DNA from: a virus
Virus record (IMG/VR): IMGVR_UViG_3300046530_000365
Coordinates: 1 to 26,695 of that record
Direction: 5' to 3' (one strand)
DNA length: 26,695 bases
Both the position numbers and the translations under genes were made by a program. The stretch's first letter is position 1, and each line of letters begins with the position of its first letter. The notes beneath the pieces are model-generated. The model was not told the origin of the DNA and ran no database searches. It was given only the letters and a program-made list of their open reading frames with translations. Positions 12,730-18,304 of this stretch are shown here, piece by piece.

Positions 12730-12742
12730 CGTGACCAGCACG
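12730..12742 (-). promoter_or_regulatory. Stem-loop directly upstream of recT ribosome site
   Basis: CGTG-CTGGT-CACG, extendable by one G-U pair, followed directly by GGAG and the recT ATG. It is a weak member of the hairpin set. Confidence 0.4.
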
Positions 12743-12773
12743 AGGTGTGTTGGCCGTGAGATGGAAAGGGTGG

Positions 12774-13901
12774 TTAGAAGCGAATGGCACGAAGCCAGGC
12801 GCGAGCAGTTTCGAGTTCGACGTCAAAGCCCAGGGCGACAACCTCAACAATGTCGTCAACTGCCGGCGCGGTCGTAGTCGTATCGTCCTGTTCAGCGCTG
12901 GTCGCCTGTGAGTTGACTGGTGCGACCTCGGCCTTCGCTTCGATCAAGGCAGGAGCCGTAGCAATGACCGGGGCCGGCGCGGCAGCTTGGGCGCGCAGAC
13001 GGACCAGCTCTTCCTGGTCGCGCTGATACTGCGCGTCACGTTCTCGCTGCTGGCGTTGTTGTGCTTCCATGTCGCGGCGCTGCTGGTCCAGCTCGTCCTG
13101 CTGCTTCTTCAACCGCAGACGGTCTTCCTCAGCGCGCTGCTTACGCAGCTCTTCAGCCTCTGCGTCGGCGAGGCGTTGCTTCTCGCGCAGCTCGTCCAGC
13201 TCTTTCTGCTGGGCCAGCAGCTTGGCGGCAGCTTCTTCTCGGTCAATGGCAGCCTTGTGTAGCGCTTCCAACTGCTCAATTGCGTTGTCGCGAGCAATGG
13301 TGCCTTCGGCTTCAAATTCGCCGTATTCTTCGGGCAGGATCACCGACTCCTTAACGCCTTGCAGAATTCCGGCGACGTTGGCAGCGCTGCGGCTTGCGTA
13401 CGCGGCAGCGACAGAGCTGAATCGGGTAATCTTGGCCCGGATGGCTTCGACACGCTCAGCCTCGACACGCTCGCGCTCTGCCTTGGCATCAGCAATGCGC
13501 TTTTCTTCGGCCTTGATCGCTTCATCGACAGGCTCTTCAATTGCCAGCACACGACTCTTGAGCGTTTCACCGAATTCCTTGACTTGATTGACGCGAGCCT
13601 GGGCTTCTTTGACCTTTTGCTGATATGGCACCAACGCGGTTTTGGTGGTCTTATCCAGGGCGTAGCGCACATCGCGGATGTCGACGCGAACTTCCTTCGC
13701 GCTCGCCAAGCCTTCGCCCGTCGAGCAGTCAACGACCAGCTTCGCGTAGGTCGTTTCCAGGCGAACGACTTGTTCTTCGTGCGGCCGATATTCAGCGATG
13801 TCGGTAACCGCTGCTGCAGGGTATACAGCCTTTTGCGCATCTCCGGCTTCGCTCATTTCGAGCGATTCTTGTGCGGGTGCTTTTTTAGGATTGGTGGACA
13901 T
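12774..13901 (-). CDS. Coiled-coil protein of the RecT operon (DUF1351-like)
   Basis: A 375-residue protein resembling the DUF1351-type proteins often encoded just upstream of recT in phages. The N-terminal domain (about 40-200) includes RLETTYAKLVVDCSTGEGLA and ALDKTTKTALVPYQQKVKEA. A long Glu/Arg/Gln-rich coiled coil follows (about 215-305, with runs such as EKQRLADAEAEELRKQ), then an Ala/Pro linker and a C-terminal helical module ending ARAWLRAIRF. It probably assists recombination or organises DNA; this is inferred from context. The start at 13901 is set by GAGGGA seven bases ahead; the much longer open frame upstream runs through a hairpin and lacks signals. Confidence 0.75.
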   Translation of the reverse strand: MSTNPKKAPAQESLEMSEAGDAQKAVYPAAAVTDIAEYRPHEEQVVRLETTYAKLVVDCSTGEGLASAKEVRVDIRDVRYALDKTTKTALVPYQQKVKEAQARVNQVKEFGETLKSRVLAIEEPVDEAIKAEEKRIADAKAERERVEAERVEAIRAKITRFSSVAAAYASRSAANVAGILQGVKESVILPEEYGEFEAEGTIARDNAIEQLEALHKAAIDREEAAAKLLAQQKELDELREKQRLADAEAEELRKQRAEEDRLRLKKQQDELDQQRRDMEAQQRQQRERDAQYQRDQEELVRLRAQAAAPAPVIATAPALIEAKAEVAPVNSQATSAEQDDTTTTAPAVDDIVEVVALGFDVELETARAWLRAIRF

Positions 13902-13915
13902 GACGATCCCTCGCC

Positions 13916-13926
13916 GCGCCTGGCGC
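13916..13926 (-). promoter_or_regulatory. Stem-loop upstream of ribosome site
   Basis: GCGC-CAG-GCGC, extendable by a G-U and a C-G pair, followed by GAGGGA and the ATG at 13901. Confidence 0.5.
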
Positions 13927-13959
13927 AGCATTGAAAGTGTTTGTGGTGTGGTTACGCCG

Positions 13960-14187
13960 TCAAGCGGCGGAAGGGGTGGAGGCGTTGTAGTTGGCGTAGA
14001 TTTTGTCGATGCGCGCCCGGAAATAACGATGCTCGGCGTCGTCAATGATCCGCAGCATGAAGGCCAAGGTGACGCATGATGTTGCCGCCGCGCTGGCATT
14101 GGCCTTGCCCAGGTCGCGAATCATGTTGTCGATCTCGCCCTCGATCCAGCTCACGGCGTTCTGGTGGTCTCGCTGCGCTATGTTCAT
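13960..14187 (-). CDS. Small hypothetical helical protein
   Basis: A 75-residue all-helical protein, MNIAQRDHQNAVSWIEGEID to NYNASTPSAA, of unknown function. The ATG at 14187 overlaps the stop of the previous gene (ATGA), and a CCGCC/GGCGG hairpin lies immediately upstream. The track of open frame extends 24 bases further to a TTG, which would add eight residues without a ribosome site. Confidence 0.65.
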   Translation of the reverse strand: MNIAQRDHQNAVSWIEGEIDNMIRDLGKANASAAATSCVTLAFMLRIIDDAEHRYFRARIDKIYANYNASTPSAA

Positions 14188-14414
14188 TCGATACCGCCTG
14201 CTGGCGGGCAAACCAACTCCATCTGCGCAATGGCTGCGCCGATGCGCAGCTTTAGGCTTGCCCGCTCCTTGAGTCGACGCGCCTCACGCTCATCTAGGTC
14301 ATCTGCCGTGTATTCATGGCACAGGTCGACGTGCTGTTTCTTCCCGAAGTTCGGTAAATCCCAGCGCCTATCGGATTCCCTGGCCTGGGCGCTATCCGCG
14401 TAGCTGGTTGGCAT
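14184..14414 (-). CDS. Small hypothetical charged protein
   Basis: A 76-residue protein with a charged middle (HEYTADDLDEREARRLKERA) and a hydrophobic C-terminal helix (LRIGAAIAQMELVCPPAGG). The function is unknown. GGAG lies seven bases before the ATG at 14414, which itself lies within the 3' end of the preceding gene (23-base overlap). It overlaps the next gene by four bases. Confidence 0.65.
   Translation of the reverse strand: MPTSYADSAQARESDRRWDLPNFGKKQHVDLCHEYTADDLDEREARRLKERASLKLRIGAAIAQMELVCPPAGGIE
14194..14207 (-). promoter_or_regulatory. Stem-loop upstream of start codon
   Basis: CCGCC-AGCA-GGCGG forms a perfect 5-bp stem ending six bases before the ATG at 14187. It lies inside the 3' coding end of the preceding gene. 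Confidence 0.45.
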
Positions 14415-14658
14415 GGCGAGTCTCCAGGCTCCGGGCAAGGGCGCAGGCTTCGTTGTGGTTGCGGCGGAACCCCTTCACCTTGCCGGTGGTGGAGTCGACG
14501 ACGTGGAAGAACTCATTCCCGGCCGGGATCACTCGATAAAGCGGCGAGGTCTTCGGCGCACTGGAGCCGACCAGACCAAGGCAAAGCGCCAAGGCCATAT
14601 TGCGGCGCTGATTCATTGCGAGCGCTACATCGCAGTAAGCGTGCTGACTTTGGATCAT
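14392..14658 (-). CDS. Small hypothetical phage protein
   Basis: An 88-residue protein, MIQSQHAYCDVALAMNQRRN to ETRHANQLRG. A mildly hydrophobic helix (NMALALCLGLVGSS) is followed by a beta-like YRVIPAGNEFFHVVDSTTGK segment and a basic end. The function is unknown. Two ATGs are possible: 14658 (GGAG six bases ahead) is preferred over 14670, whose own ATGGAG forms that site. It is the first gene after the roughly 500-base gene-free stretch. Confidence 0.6.
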   Translation of the reverse strand: MIQSQHAYCDVALAMNQRRNMALALCLGLVGSSAPKTSPLYRVIPAGNEFFHVVDSTTGKVKGFRRNHNEACALARSLETRHANQLRG

Positions 14659-14670
14659 GGTCAACTCCAT

Positions 14671-15169
14671 TCATTGGTTCACCTGTATTCGTCAACACTC
14701 ATGCCTCCCGCTGGTTGCCGATGGGCGCGGGGTGAGTGCTGACGGGTAGAGGCGGGGAAGGGTGCAGGCGCCCGGCACTGCCCGGGATGTGTCGAGTCTG
14801 GCCAGCTATGCCCTCGGACTCGCCTGCGGTGTTCTTCTTCGTTTGGGTTGGGCCTACCTTTTGGCTGATGCGCGGTCACATCGTCGGCCCTGCTTTCCGC
14901 TGCCTGTAGGGTGTTGGGCGAAGCCTTCAGGCTTGCTACGCCACGCGGGTGTATCGTTGATCTACTTCATGGCGGTCACTCCTAACGTTCGCTCACTGGG
15001 AAGGCAGTGGCCACCTGTCGAATCTGCATCGGGGTGTGATCTGCATGACGTTTGTCTGCCTTTGCTCTCGCGCTGGCTGGCGGTACTCAGATCACACTCC
15101 GATGCAGCCTGGTGCTGGGGAGTACCAGGGCTCGGGCAGTTAACGACAGGCTGTCGTGGCGCTGGTTGT
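14671..15169 (-). other. Gene-free structured stretch of the left early transcript
   Basis: No leftward ORF with a ribosome site and plausible composition is seen here. The stretch is dense in inverted repeats: 20-base arms with one mismatch (15024-15043 with 15088-15107), GGTACTC/GAGTACC (15082-15088 with 15120-15126), CCTGGT/ACCAGG (15108-15113 with 15124-15129), ACGACA/TGTCGT (15143-15157) and AAGCC/GGCTT with a four-base loop near 14930-14943. Some are mutually exclusive, as in a switching RNA. A rightward frame stays open from 14762 to 15526, but it has no ribosome site and is probably chance or a shadow. A non-coding RNA or decayed gene is the likeliest content. Confidence 0.45.
15024..15107. 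repeat. Long inverted repeat, 20-base arms
   Basis: The left arm is 15024-15043 (CTGCATCGGGGTGTGATCTG) and the right arm is 15088-15107; they pair at 19 of 20 positions, with the odd one a G-U type change, around a 44-base loop. There is no T-tract at either end, so it does not look like a terminator. Confidence 0.7.
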
Positions 15170-15472
15170 TCAGATGACCGCTGTCATGGTCTTGGTGCCG
15201 TCGCCATGATCTGTGGTGAACATCAGTGGAGCAGGCCGGCCGTTGCGGCGGATCAATGCGTTCGCCTGTGCAAAAACTGGGTATGGCTCGCCAGCTCCAT
15301 CAGGCAGCAACGTGTTGCACGTCAAATTCGAGCAGTCTTCGCCGTTCGGCCCCTCGCCATCGTGACCAATGGAAAAGCTCGCCATCATCGCGATGCCGTG
15401 TTCCTTGCTGATCGCAATAACCTGCTGCATGAGCGGGCTGATCTGGCTGTCGTAAATCTCTTCTTTGTTCAT
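15170..15472 (-). CDS. Hypothetical early phage protein, 100 residues
   Basis: A 100-residue protein starting MNKEEIYDSQISPLMQQVIA, with a GIAMMASFSIGHDGEGPNGE middle and an end rich in Thr/Asp. It is of a conserved hypothetical type in Pseudomonas prophages; the function is unknown. GGAG lies seven bases before the ATG. Its leader carries a hairpin (15497-15520) located exactly as far from the ATG as a related hairpin in front of the next gene upstream. Confidence 0.7.
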   Translation of the reverse strand: MNKEEIYDSQISPLMQQVIAISKEHGIAMMASFSIGHDGEGPNGEDCSNLTCNTLLPDGAGEPYPVFAQANALIRRNGRPAPLMFTTDHGDGTKTMTAVI

Positions 15473-15496
15473 AGTCACGCTCCGGTTGTTTTCCCA

Positions 15497-15520
15497 ATGC
15501 CCACCGCTCTGGATGGGCAT
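15497..15520 (-). promoter_or_regulatory. Leader hairpin E1 (paired element)
   Basis: The stem is ATGCCCA/TGGGCAT (7 bp) with a 10-base loop, flanked 5' by ACTG and 3' by TGGGAAA. The ATG of the 100-residue gene follows 24 bases after the stem. It is paralogous to E2 at 15746-15768, with compensatory changes in the stem. Confidence 0.6.
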
Positions 15521-15535
15521 CAGTGAAAAGGTCCG

Positions 15536-15721
15536 TCATGCCGCAGCCTTGCAGTCAGCCGCCGTCATGCGTTGCCCATCTTCCAGCTCGACCACGCACA
15601 CGCCGTTGGTATATCCACGTTCCGCATTGAGCCGGTTGGCCTCACGGACGCAGGGGGCCAGGTCGCCATCGCTGAATAGCTGCAACTCGCCGCGCAGGGT
15701 GATACGAAGCACTTTGTTCAT
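15536..15721 (-). CDS. Small hypothetical early phage protein
   Basis: A 61-residue protein: a beta-like opening (MNKVLRITLRGELQLFSDGD), CVREANRLNAERGY, then a VCVVELEDGQRM strand and an Ala-rich end. The function is unknown. AAGGA lies seven bases before the ATG. It is the first ordinary-size gene behind pL and carries the E2 leader hairpin. Confidence 0.65.
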   Translation of the reverse strand: MNKVLRITLRGELQLFSDGDLAPCVREANRLNAERGYTNGVCVVELEDGQRMTAADCKAAA

Positions 15722-15745
15722 CCTGTATTCCTTCGTTGATTTCCA

Positions 15746-15768
15746 ATGCCGCCTCATAGAAGCGGCAT
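15746..15768 (-). promoter_or_regulatory. Leader hairpin E2 (paired element)
   Basis: The stem is ATGCCGC/GCGGCAT (7 bp) with a 9-base loop, flanked 5' by ACTG and 3' by TGGAAA. The ATG at 15721 follows 24 bases after the stem, the same distance as in E1. The stop codon of the basic 45-codon leader ORF overlaps its 5' edge. Confidence 0.6.
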
Positions 15769-15905
15769 CAGTAAATCTGTGGGTGTTTCTTTCTCTCCAG
15801 CCGCGGGCCTTTCGGCTTGTTCTCCCGCTGGATAACTGTTCTTGGCGCTTTACGCTGCACGCCCGGGTCAGTTGCCAACCCTCTGAACCGTTTAGGCCGG
15901 TTCAT
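15768..15905 (-). CDS. Small very basic protein in the N-antiterminator position
   Basis: A 45-residue ORF, MNRPKRFRGLATDPG to ERKKHPQIY, with 14 Arg/Lys against about three acidic residues. It is the first ORF behind pL, where lambda-like phages encode the arginine-rich antiterminator N; N-type proteins share little sequence beyond a basic RNA-binding segment, so the call is positional. AAGG lies five bases before the ATG. A GAACCG/CGGTTC hairpin (15885-15903) covers the start region and could be a boxB-like target or translational control. Alternatively it is simply a leader peptide. Confidence 0.45.
   Translation of the reverse strand: MNRPKRFRGLATDPGVQRKAPRTVIQRENKPKGPRLERKKHPQIY
15885..15903 (-). 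promoter_or_regulatory. BoxB-like hairpin over the start of the basic ORF
   Basis: GAACCG-GCCTAAA-CGGTTC is a perfect 6-bp stem with a 7-base loop, beginning within the ATG of the 45-codon ORF. Its size is like a nut boxB hairpin, though no boxA was identified. It could instead modulate translation. Confidence 0.35.
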
Positions 15906-16008
15906 CGCTGCCTTTGAATCTGGGCCGGTGGTGATCCGGCAAGGGGTGAAGCCAAAGAGCGGCGGGCGGAGGCCCTTCGCAGTGGCTGTGTGTCGCTGCG
16001 ATGGAGTT

Positions 16009-16037
16009 AATTTAGCCTCAAGCTAAAATATCGTCAA
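16009..16037 (-). promoter_or_regulatory. Left early promoter pL
   Basis: On the leftward strand, TTGACG (16037-16032), a 17-base spacer and TAAATT (16014-16009). The spacer and -10 are covered by a repressor operator (16011-16027), and a second operator overlaps the -35. The -10 sequence and geometry are the same as in pR at 20984-21012. Confidence 0.85.
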
Positions 16038-16060
16038 TAGCTCCAAGCTAAATATTTAGC
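16011..16060. promoter_or_regulatory. Left operator cluster OL
   Basis: TTTAGCCTCAAGCTAAA (16011-16027) and AATAGCTCCAAGCTAAA (16036-16052) are 17-bp dyads of the type also found at OR. The palindrome GCTAAATATTTAGC (16047-16060) overlaps the second and may add a third site. Binding by the CI-type repressor would block pL. Confidence 0.8.
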
Positions 16061-16164
16061 GATGGGCGAAATTATCAGGATATGCCAGGTCTCGCCGGGC
16101 CGACAAATGAGGTCCATGAGCGCTTTACGCGCCAGTTAGCAGTGAGCTATGATTTTTCCATTAG

Positions 16165-16180
16165 CTGTACGCATATACAG
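16165..16180. promoter_or_regulatory. LexA (SOS) box
   Basis: CTGTACGCATATACAG matches the LexA consensus CTGT-N8-ACAG used in Pseudomonas. It lies 22 bases before the ATG of the DUF1654 gene and overlaps its probable promoter, so this gene should be induced by DNA damage independently of the CI repressor. Confidence 0.8.
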
Positions 16181-16202
16181 TATTTAATCGGGAGGTGATT
16201 TC

Positions 16203-16514
16203 ATGGCGAAGAAGCAGGCGGCACCGGCAGGACGACAGGAAGTAAGCGGGATGGCGCGCCTTGGGCTGCGCGTGTCATCGATGATCAATCACCCCGTGGC
16301 GCAGGCGCAGCGCTGGGTGACGATCCACCGCCTGGACACAGATGGGGATCGAGAGTGGGAAGAGGTGCTGAGTGTGATTGCCGAGACGGACGAGCTTGAA
16401 CTAACGCTCAATGACGACGGCAGCGTGACAGTGAGGTGGGAGCAGCAGGAAGTCGAGGTGGCGGGGAGGGCAGAGGCCGAGTTTGAACAGGAAGAAGAGG
16501 CAGCGCCGTTCTGA
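16203..16514 (+). CDS. DUF1654 protein, SOS-regulated
   Basis: A 103-residue protein resembling DUF1654, a Pseudomonas family: ARLGLRVSSMINHPVAQAQR, then WEEVLSVIAETDELELTLND and DGSVTVRW, with a very acidic C-terminus (EAEFEQEEEAAPF). The biochemical role is unknown. A LexA box just upstream suggests damage induction. A strong GGAGGTGA ribosome site precedes the ATG. It is divergent from pL, with the two promoters about 130 bases apart. A leftward terminator lies just past its stop. Confidence 0.8.
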   Translation: MAKKQAAPAGRQEVSGMARLGLRVSSMINHPVAQAQRWVTIHRLDTDGDREWEEVLSVIAETDELELTLNDDGSVTVRWEQQEVEVAGRAEAEFEQEEEAAPF

Positions 16515-16522
16515 CGGGCATG

Positions 16523-16546
16523 AAAAAGCCCGCTCAGTGGCGGGCT
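16523..16546 (-). terminator. Leftward intrinsic terminator 1
   Basis: On the leftward strand, AGCCCGC-CACTGA-GCGGGCT is followed by TTTTT (16527-16523). It ends the XRE-gene transcript and insulates the DUF1654 gene. It is nearly identical to the hairpin at 17685-17713. Confidence 0.8.
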
Positions 16547-16571
16547 CTGGATTCAGGTCGGAGAGGGTAGC

Positions 16572-16799
16572 CTAGGCTTTATGCGTTGCAGCACAGGGTG
16601 TTCGCTTGCCGGTCACAACATAAAGCACGTCCACGCCAGCCTTGGCGATGTTGGCCAGGTAGATCGCATTCGGTACTCGAACCCCTCGCTCGTATATGCT
16701 TTGGGCGTTCACCTTCACTCCGCCAATGATCGCAAGCTCTTCCTGAGTAAGACCGAGGCGCTTACGCTCTTCGCGTAGACGCCGGGTAATCTCTTTCAT
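16572..16799 (-). CDS. XRE-family helix-turn-helix regulator
   Basis: A 75-residue XRE-type regulator: MKEITRRLREERKRLGLTQE opens the HTH, then LAIIGGVKVNAQSIYERGVR as the recognition part, ending VDVLYVVTGKR. It is essentially only the DNA-binding domain. GGAGG six bases before the ATG at 16799 fixes the start; an upstream in-frame start adds 12 residues without signals. It is divergently arranged with the small gene at 16928, with dyads between that may be its operators. It is followed by terminator 1. Confidence 0.88.
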   Translation of the reverse strand: MKEITRRLREERKRLGLTQEELAIIGGVKVNAQSIYERGVRVPNAIYLANIAKAGVDVLYVVTGKRTPCAATHKA

Positions 16800-16837
16800 T
16801 GGATCCCTCCCGTTGTCGAGCCAGCACTTTACCATTC

Positions 16838-16869
16838 GTGGCGTACAGCCACCATTGGTCTAAAGCCAA
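16838..16869. promoter_or_regulatory. Dyads between divergent XRE and 73-residue genes
   Basis: GTGGC-GTACA-GCCAC (16838-16852) is a perfect 5+5 dyad, followed by TTGG-N7-CCAA (16855-16869). A related GGTGGCT...TAGCC sequence lies near 16895-16915. These are candidate operators for the XRE protein; no promoter boxes could be fixed with confidence. Confidence 0.4.
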
Positions 16870-16927
16870 CTCAATACCCCCGATAGCGAGTAGGGTGGCT
16901 CTAACCATAGCCGCGTTGGAGGCTCAG

Positions 16928-17149
16928 ATGAAACAAGAGCATCGAAGGCTGGCTATGAAGGCCTGGCGTGAATTATTCGCACTGACCGAGAGCAAAATGA
17001 GCGCGGAGGTTAAGTATTTCAGCTTGTTGAGGCGAGCCGATGCGATGGAGCGTGCGGAACTTATTACCAGTGATGAGTGGGTAATGCTCGTAAAGGAAGC
17101 AGGGACTTCACTTGCGAGTACAGCGGAGTGCATGGGCGGGCCGGGGTAG
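16928..17149 (+). CDS. Small hypothetical helical protein
   Basis: A 73-residue helical protein, MKQEHRRLAMKAWRELFALT to ECMGGPG, of unknown function. GGAGG lies five bases before the ATG at 16928. A longer frame opens upstream at 16799, but that part crosses the regulatory region and has no site. It is divergent from the XRE gene and is probably its regulatory target. Confidence 0.65.
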   Translation: MKQEHRRLAMKAWRELFALTESKMSAEVKYFSLLRRADAMERAELITSDEWVMLVKEAGTSLASTAECMGGPG

Positions 17150-17200
17150 GGCACATAGTAACCGCCCGGCGCTGGTCTACCGTAGTGCGTCAAATCGCAC

Positions 17201-17234
17201 GCAAAGAAAAGCCCGCGATGGGGGTTGCGGGCTT
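17201..17234 (-). terminator. Leftward intrinsic terminator 2
   Basis: On the leftward strand, AAGCCCGC pairs with GCGGGCTT around a 10-base loop, followed by TTCTTTG. It ends the DUF2388 transcript, and may also act weakly rightward for the 73-residue gene. Confidence 0.7.
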
Positions 17235-17302
17235 AAAGGTTTTCACTAGGAGCTGAGATAACCATAGGCACTTGACTGTGAAAAGGTCGTGAAAGGTCGC
17301 GA

Positions 17303-17626
17303 TCAGTACGAAGTGACTATGCTCTGGGCAAGTTGGTGGTCAGACATCAGCGGTGGTGTGTAGGTCGTACGGTAGAAGCGCACAGCCTGCTCAAATTGGG
17401 CACCGCGTATGTCACCGTTTGAGCCAATAAATGCGAGCGCGTCAGCCTTTGCGGGCTTGAAGTTATTAGTGGCCAACATGGTGAGCCCGGTAGTTCCTGC
17501 AACGGTGTAGCTTGGAGCCATCAGTACAGACAGCATCGAGTTGTTATAGGAGTCATCGGACCCCTCAGAGGCATGAGCGTTGATCGATACCATGAGGGCT
17601 GCGGCTACAATCTTCCATGAGTCCAT
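17303..17626 (-). CDS. Secreted DUF2388-like protein
   Basis: A 107-residue protein with a signal peptide (MDSWKIVAAALMVSINAHA, likely cut after AHA) and a mature part matching the DUF2388 pattern common in Pseudomonas: GTTGLTMLATNNFKPAKADA, LAFIGSNGDIRGAQFEQAVR, and a C-terminal SDHQLAQSIV. It is probably periplasmic; the function is unknown. The ribosome site is weak (GGAAG nine bases before the ATG). It is flanked on both sides by leftward terminators, making it a single-gene unit. It is likely a lysogenic-conversion gene taken from the host genus. Confidence 0.7.
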   Translation of the reverse strand: MDSWKIVAAALMVSINAHASEGSDDSYNNSMLSVLMAPSYTVAGTTGLTMLATNNFKPAKADALAFIGSNGDIRGAQFEQAVRFYRTTYTPPLMSDHQLAQSIVTSY

Positions 17627-17684
17627 GCTGCGTTGCTTCCATTGCGATCAGAGGGCATCACGATAGCAGAGCAGGGGATCACCA

Positions 17685-17713
17685 GAAACAACAAGCCCGC
17701 TCGGTGGCGGGCT
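17685..17713 (-). terminator. Leftward intrinsic terminator 3
   Basis: On the leftward strand, AGCCCGC-CACCGA-GCGGGCT is followed by TGTTGTTT. It is the same stem as terminator 1 with one loop change. It ends the GHKL/STAS cassette transcript. Confidence 0.7.
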
Positions 17714-17775
17714 ACGGAATCAGATCTGGGGAGCTACAAGAAGACCTGTGTAGCGGGCAAGCTAAGCCTTTGTGA

Positions 17776-18297
17776 TTAAGGCATATCAAGCTTATCAAGC
17801 TCTCGTCCGAGCTTATCCTTCAATGAGCCTGAGGTTGTTGAAATTGTACTGATCGTCGCAGATCTCGGTGCGGAGGCTTCGCGCCTATTTGACTGAAATT
17901 CTCCGCCCGTGACGGCCTGCTTGAATGACAGAAAATCAGAGCTTGCACGAGGCCAAAGAACAGCACTGTATCTGCTGAAACGTGATGATATGTCTTTGAT
18001 CTTTGTATTTATTACAACGCCAGAAGTGCCCGTTTCGCTTCCTGGCTTCATCCAATAATCGATTGCAAGCGCTGTCAGCTCCTCAATGTCTCTGTGGATT
18101 TGCTCGAGCCTTTGCCTTCGCTGGTCTTTCTCGCGATCAATTCTAGCTTTCGACTCAGCAGCAAGCCTCAGCCCCTCTGCTTTCGACTCAGCAGCAATCC
18201 GCAACTCGTCTGCCCTAGCGTTAGTTCTTTTCTGAGCGTATGCGGTCCAGATCGAAATTATCAAGGCGAACCAAGCAGGTATGTCTCCCAGATCCAT
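17776..18297 (-). CDS. Membrane-anchored coiled-coil protein (third gene of the GHKL/STAS cassette)
   Basis: A 173-residue protein. An N-terminal membrane helix (PAWFALIISIWTAYA) is followed by a coiled coil with an internal repeat (ELRIAAESKAEGLRLAAESK), then a helical region (IEELTALAIDYWMKPGSETG), and a Ser/Thr-rich tail (SATISTISTTSGSLKDKLGR). The function is unknown. GAGG five to six bases before the ATG at 18297 is the best start; upstream in-frame ATGs at 18312 and 18342 would overlap the STAS-like gene. Seven bases separate it from the STAS-like stop, so it belongs to that operon and may anchor the system at the membrane. Confidence 0.7.
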   Translation of the reverse strand: MDLGDIPAWFALIISIWTAYAQKRTNARADELRIAAESKAEGLRLAAESKARIDREKDQRRQRLEQIHRDIEELTALAIDYWMKPGSETGTSGVVINTKIKDISSRFSRYSAVLWPRASSDFLSFKQAVTGGEFQSNRREASAPRSATISTISTTSGSLKDKLGRELDKLDMP

Positions 18298-18304
18298 TCC
18301 GGCC

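Noticed and set aside
13069-13587. A Ser/Arg-rich rightward frame opposite the coiled-coil gene.
   Set aside because: A low-complexity Ser/Arg product is what the antisense of Glu/Arg/Gln coiled-coil codons gives.
12774-14099. An upstream extension of the coiled-coil gene to 14099.
   Set aside because: The extra 66 residues would cross the preceding gene and a hairpin; the ATG at 13901 has a proper GAGGGA site.
14762-15526. A 254-codon rightward open frame across the gene-free stretch.
   Set aside because: It starts with GTG without a ribosome site, runs antisense through the real 100-residue gene, and its composition (Cys, Trp, Leu, Arg-rich) fits a shadow frame in GC-rich DNA.
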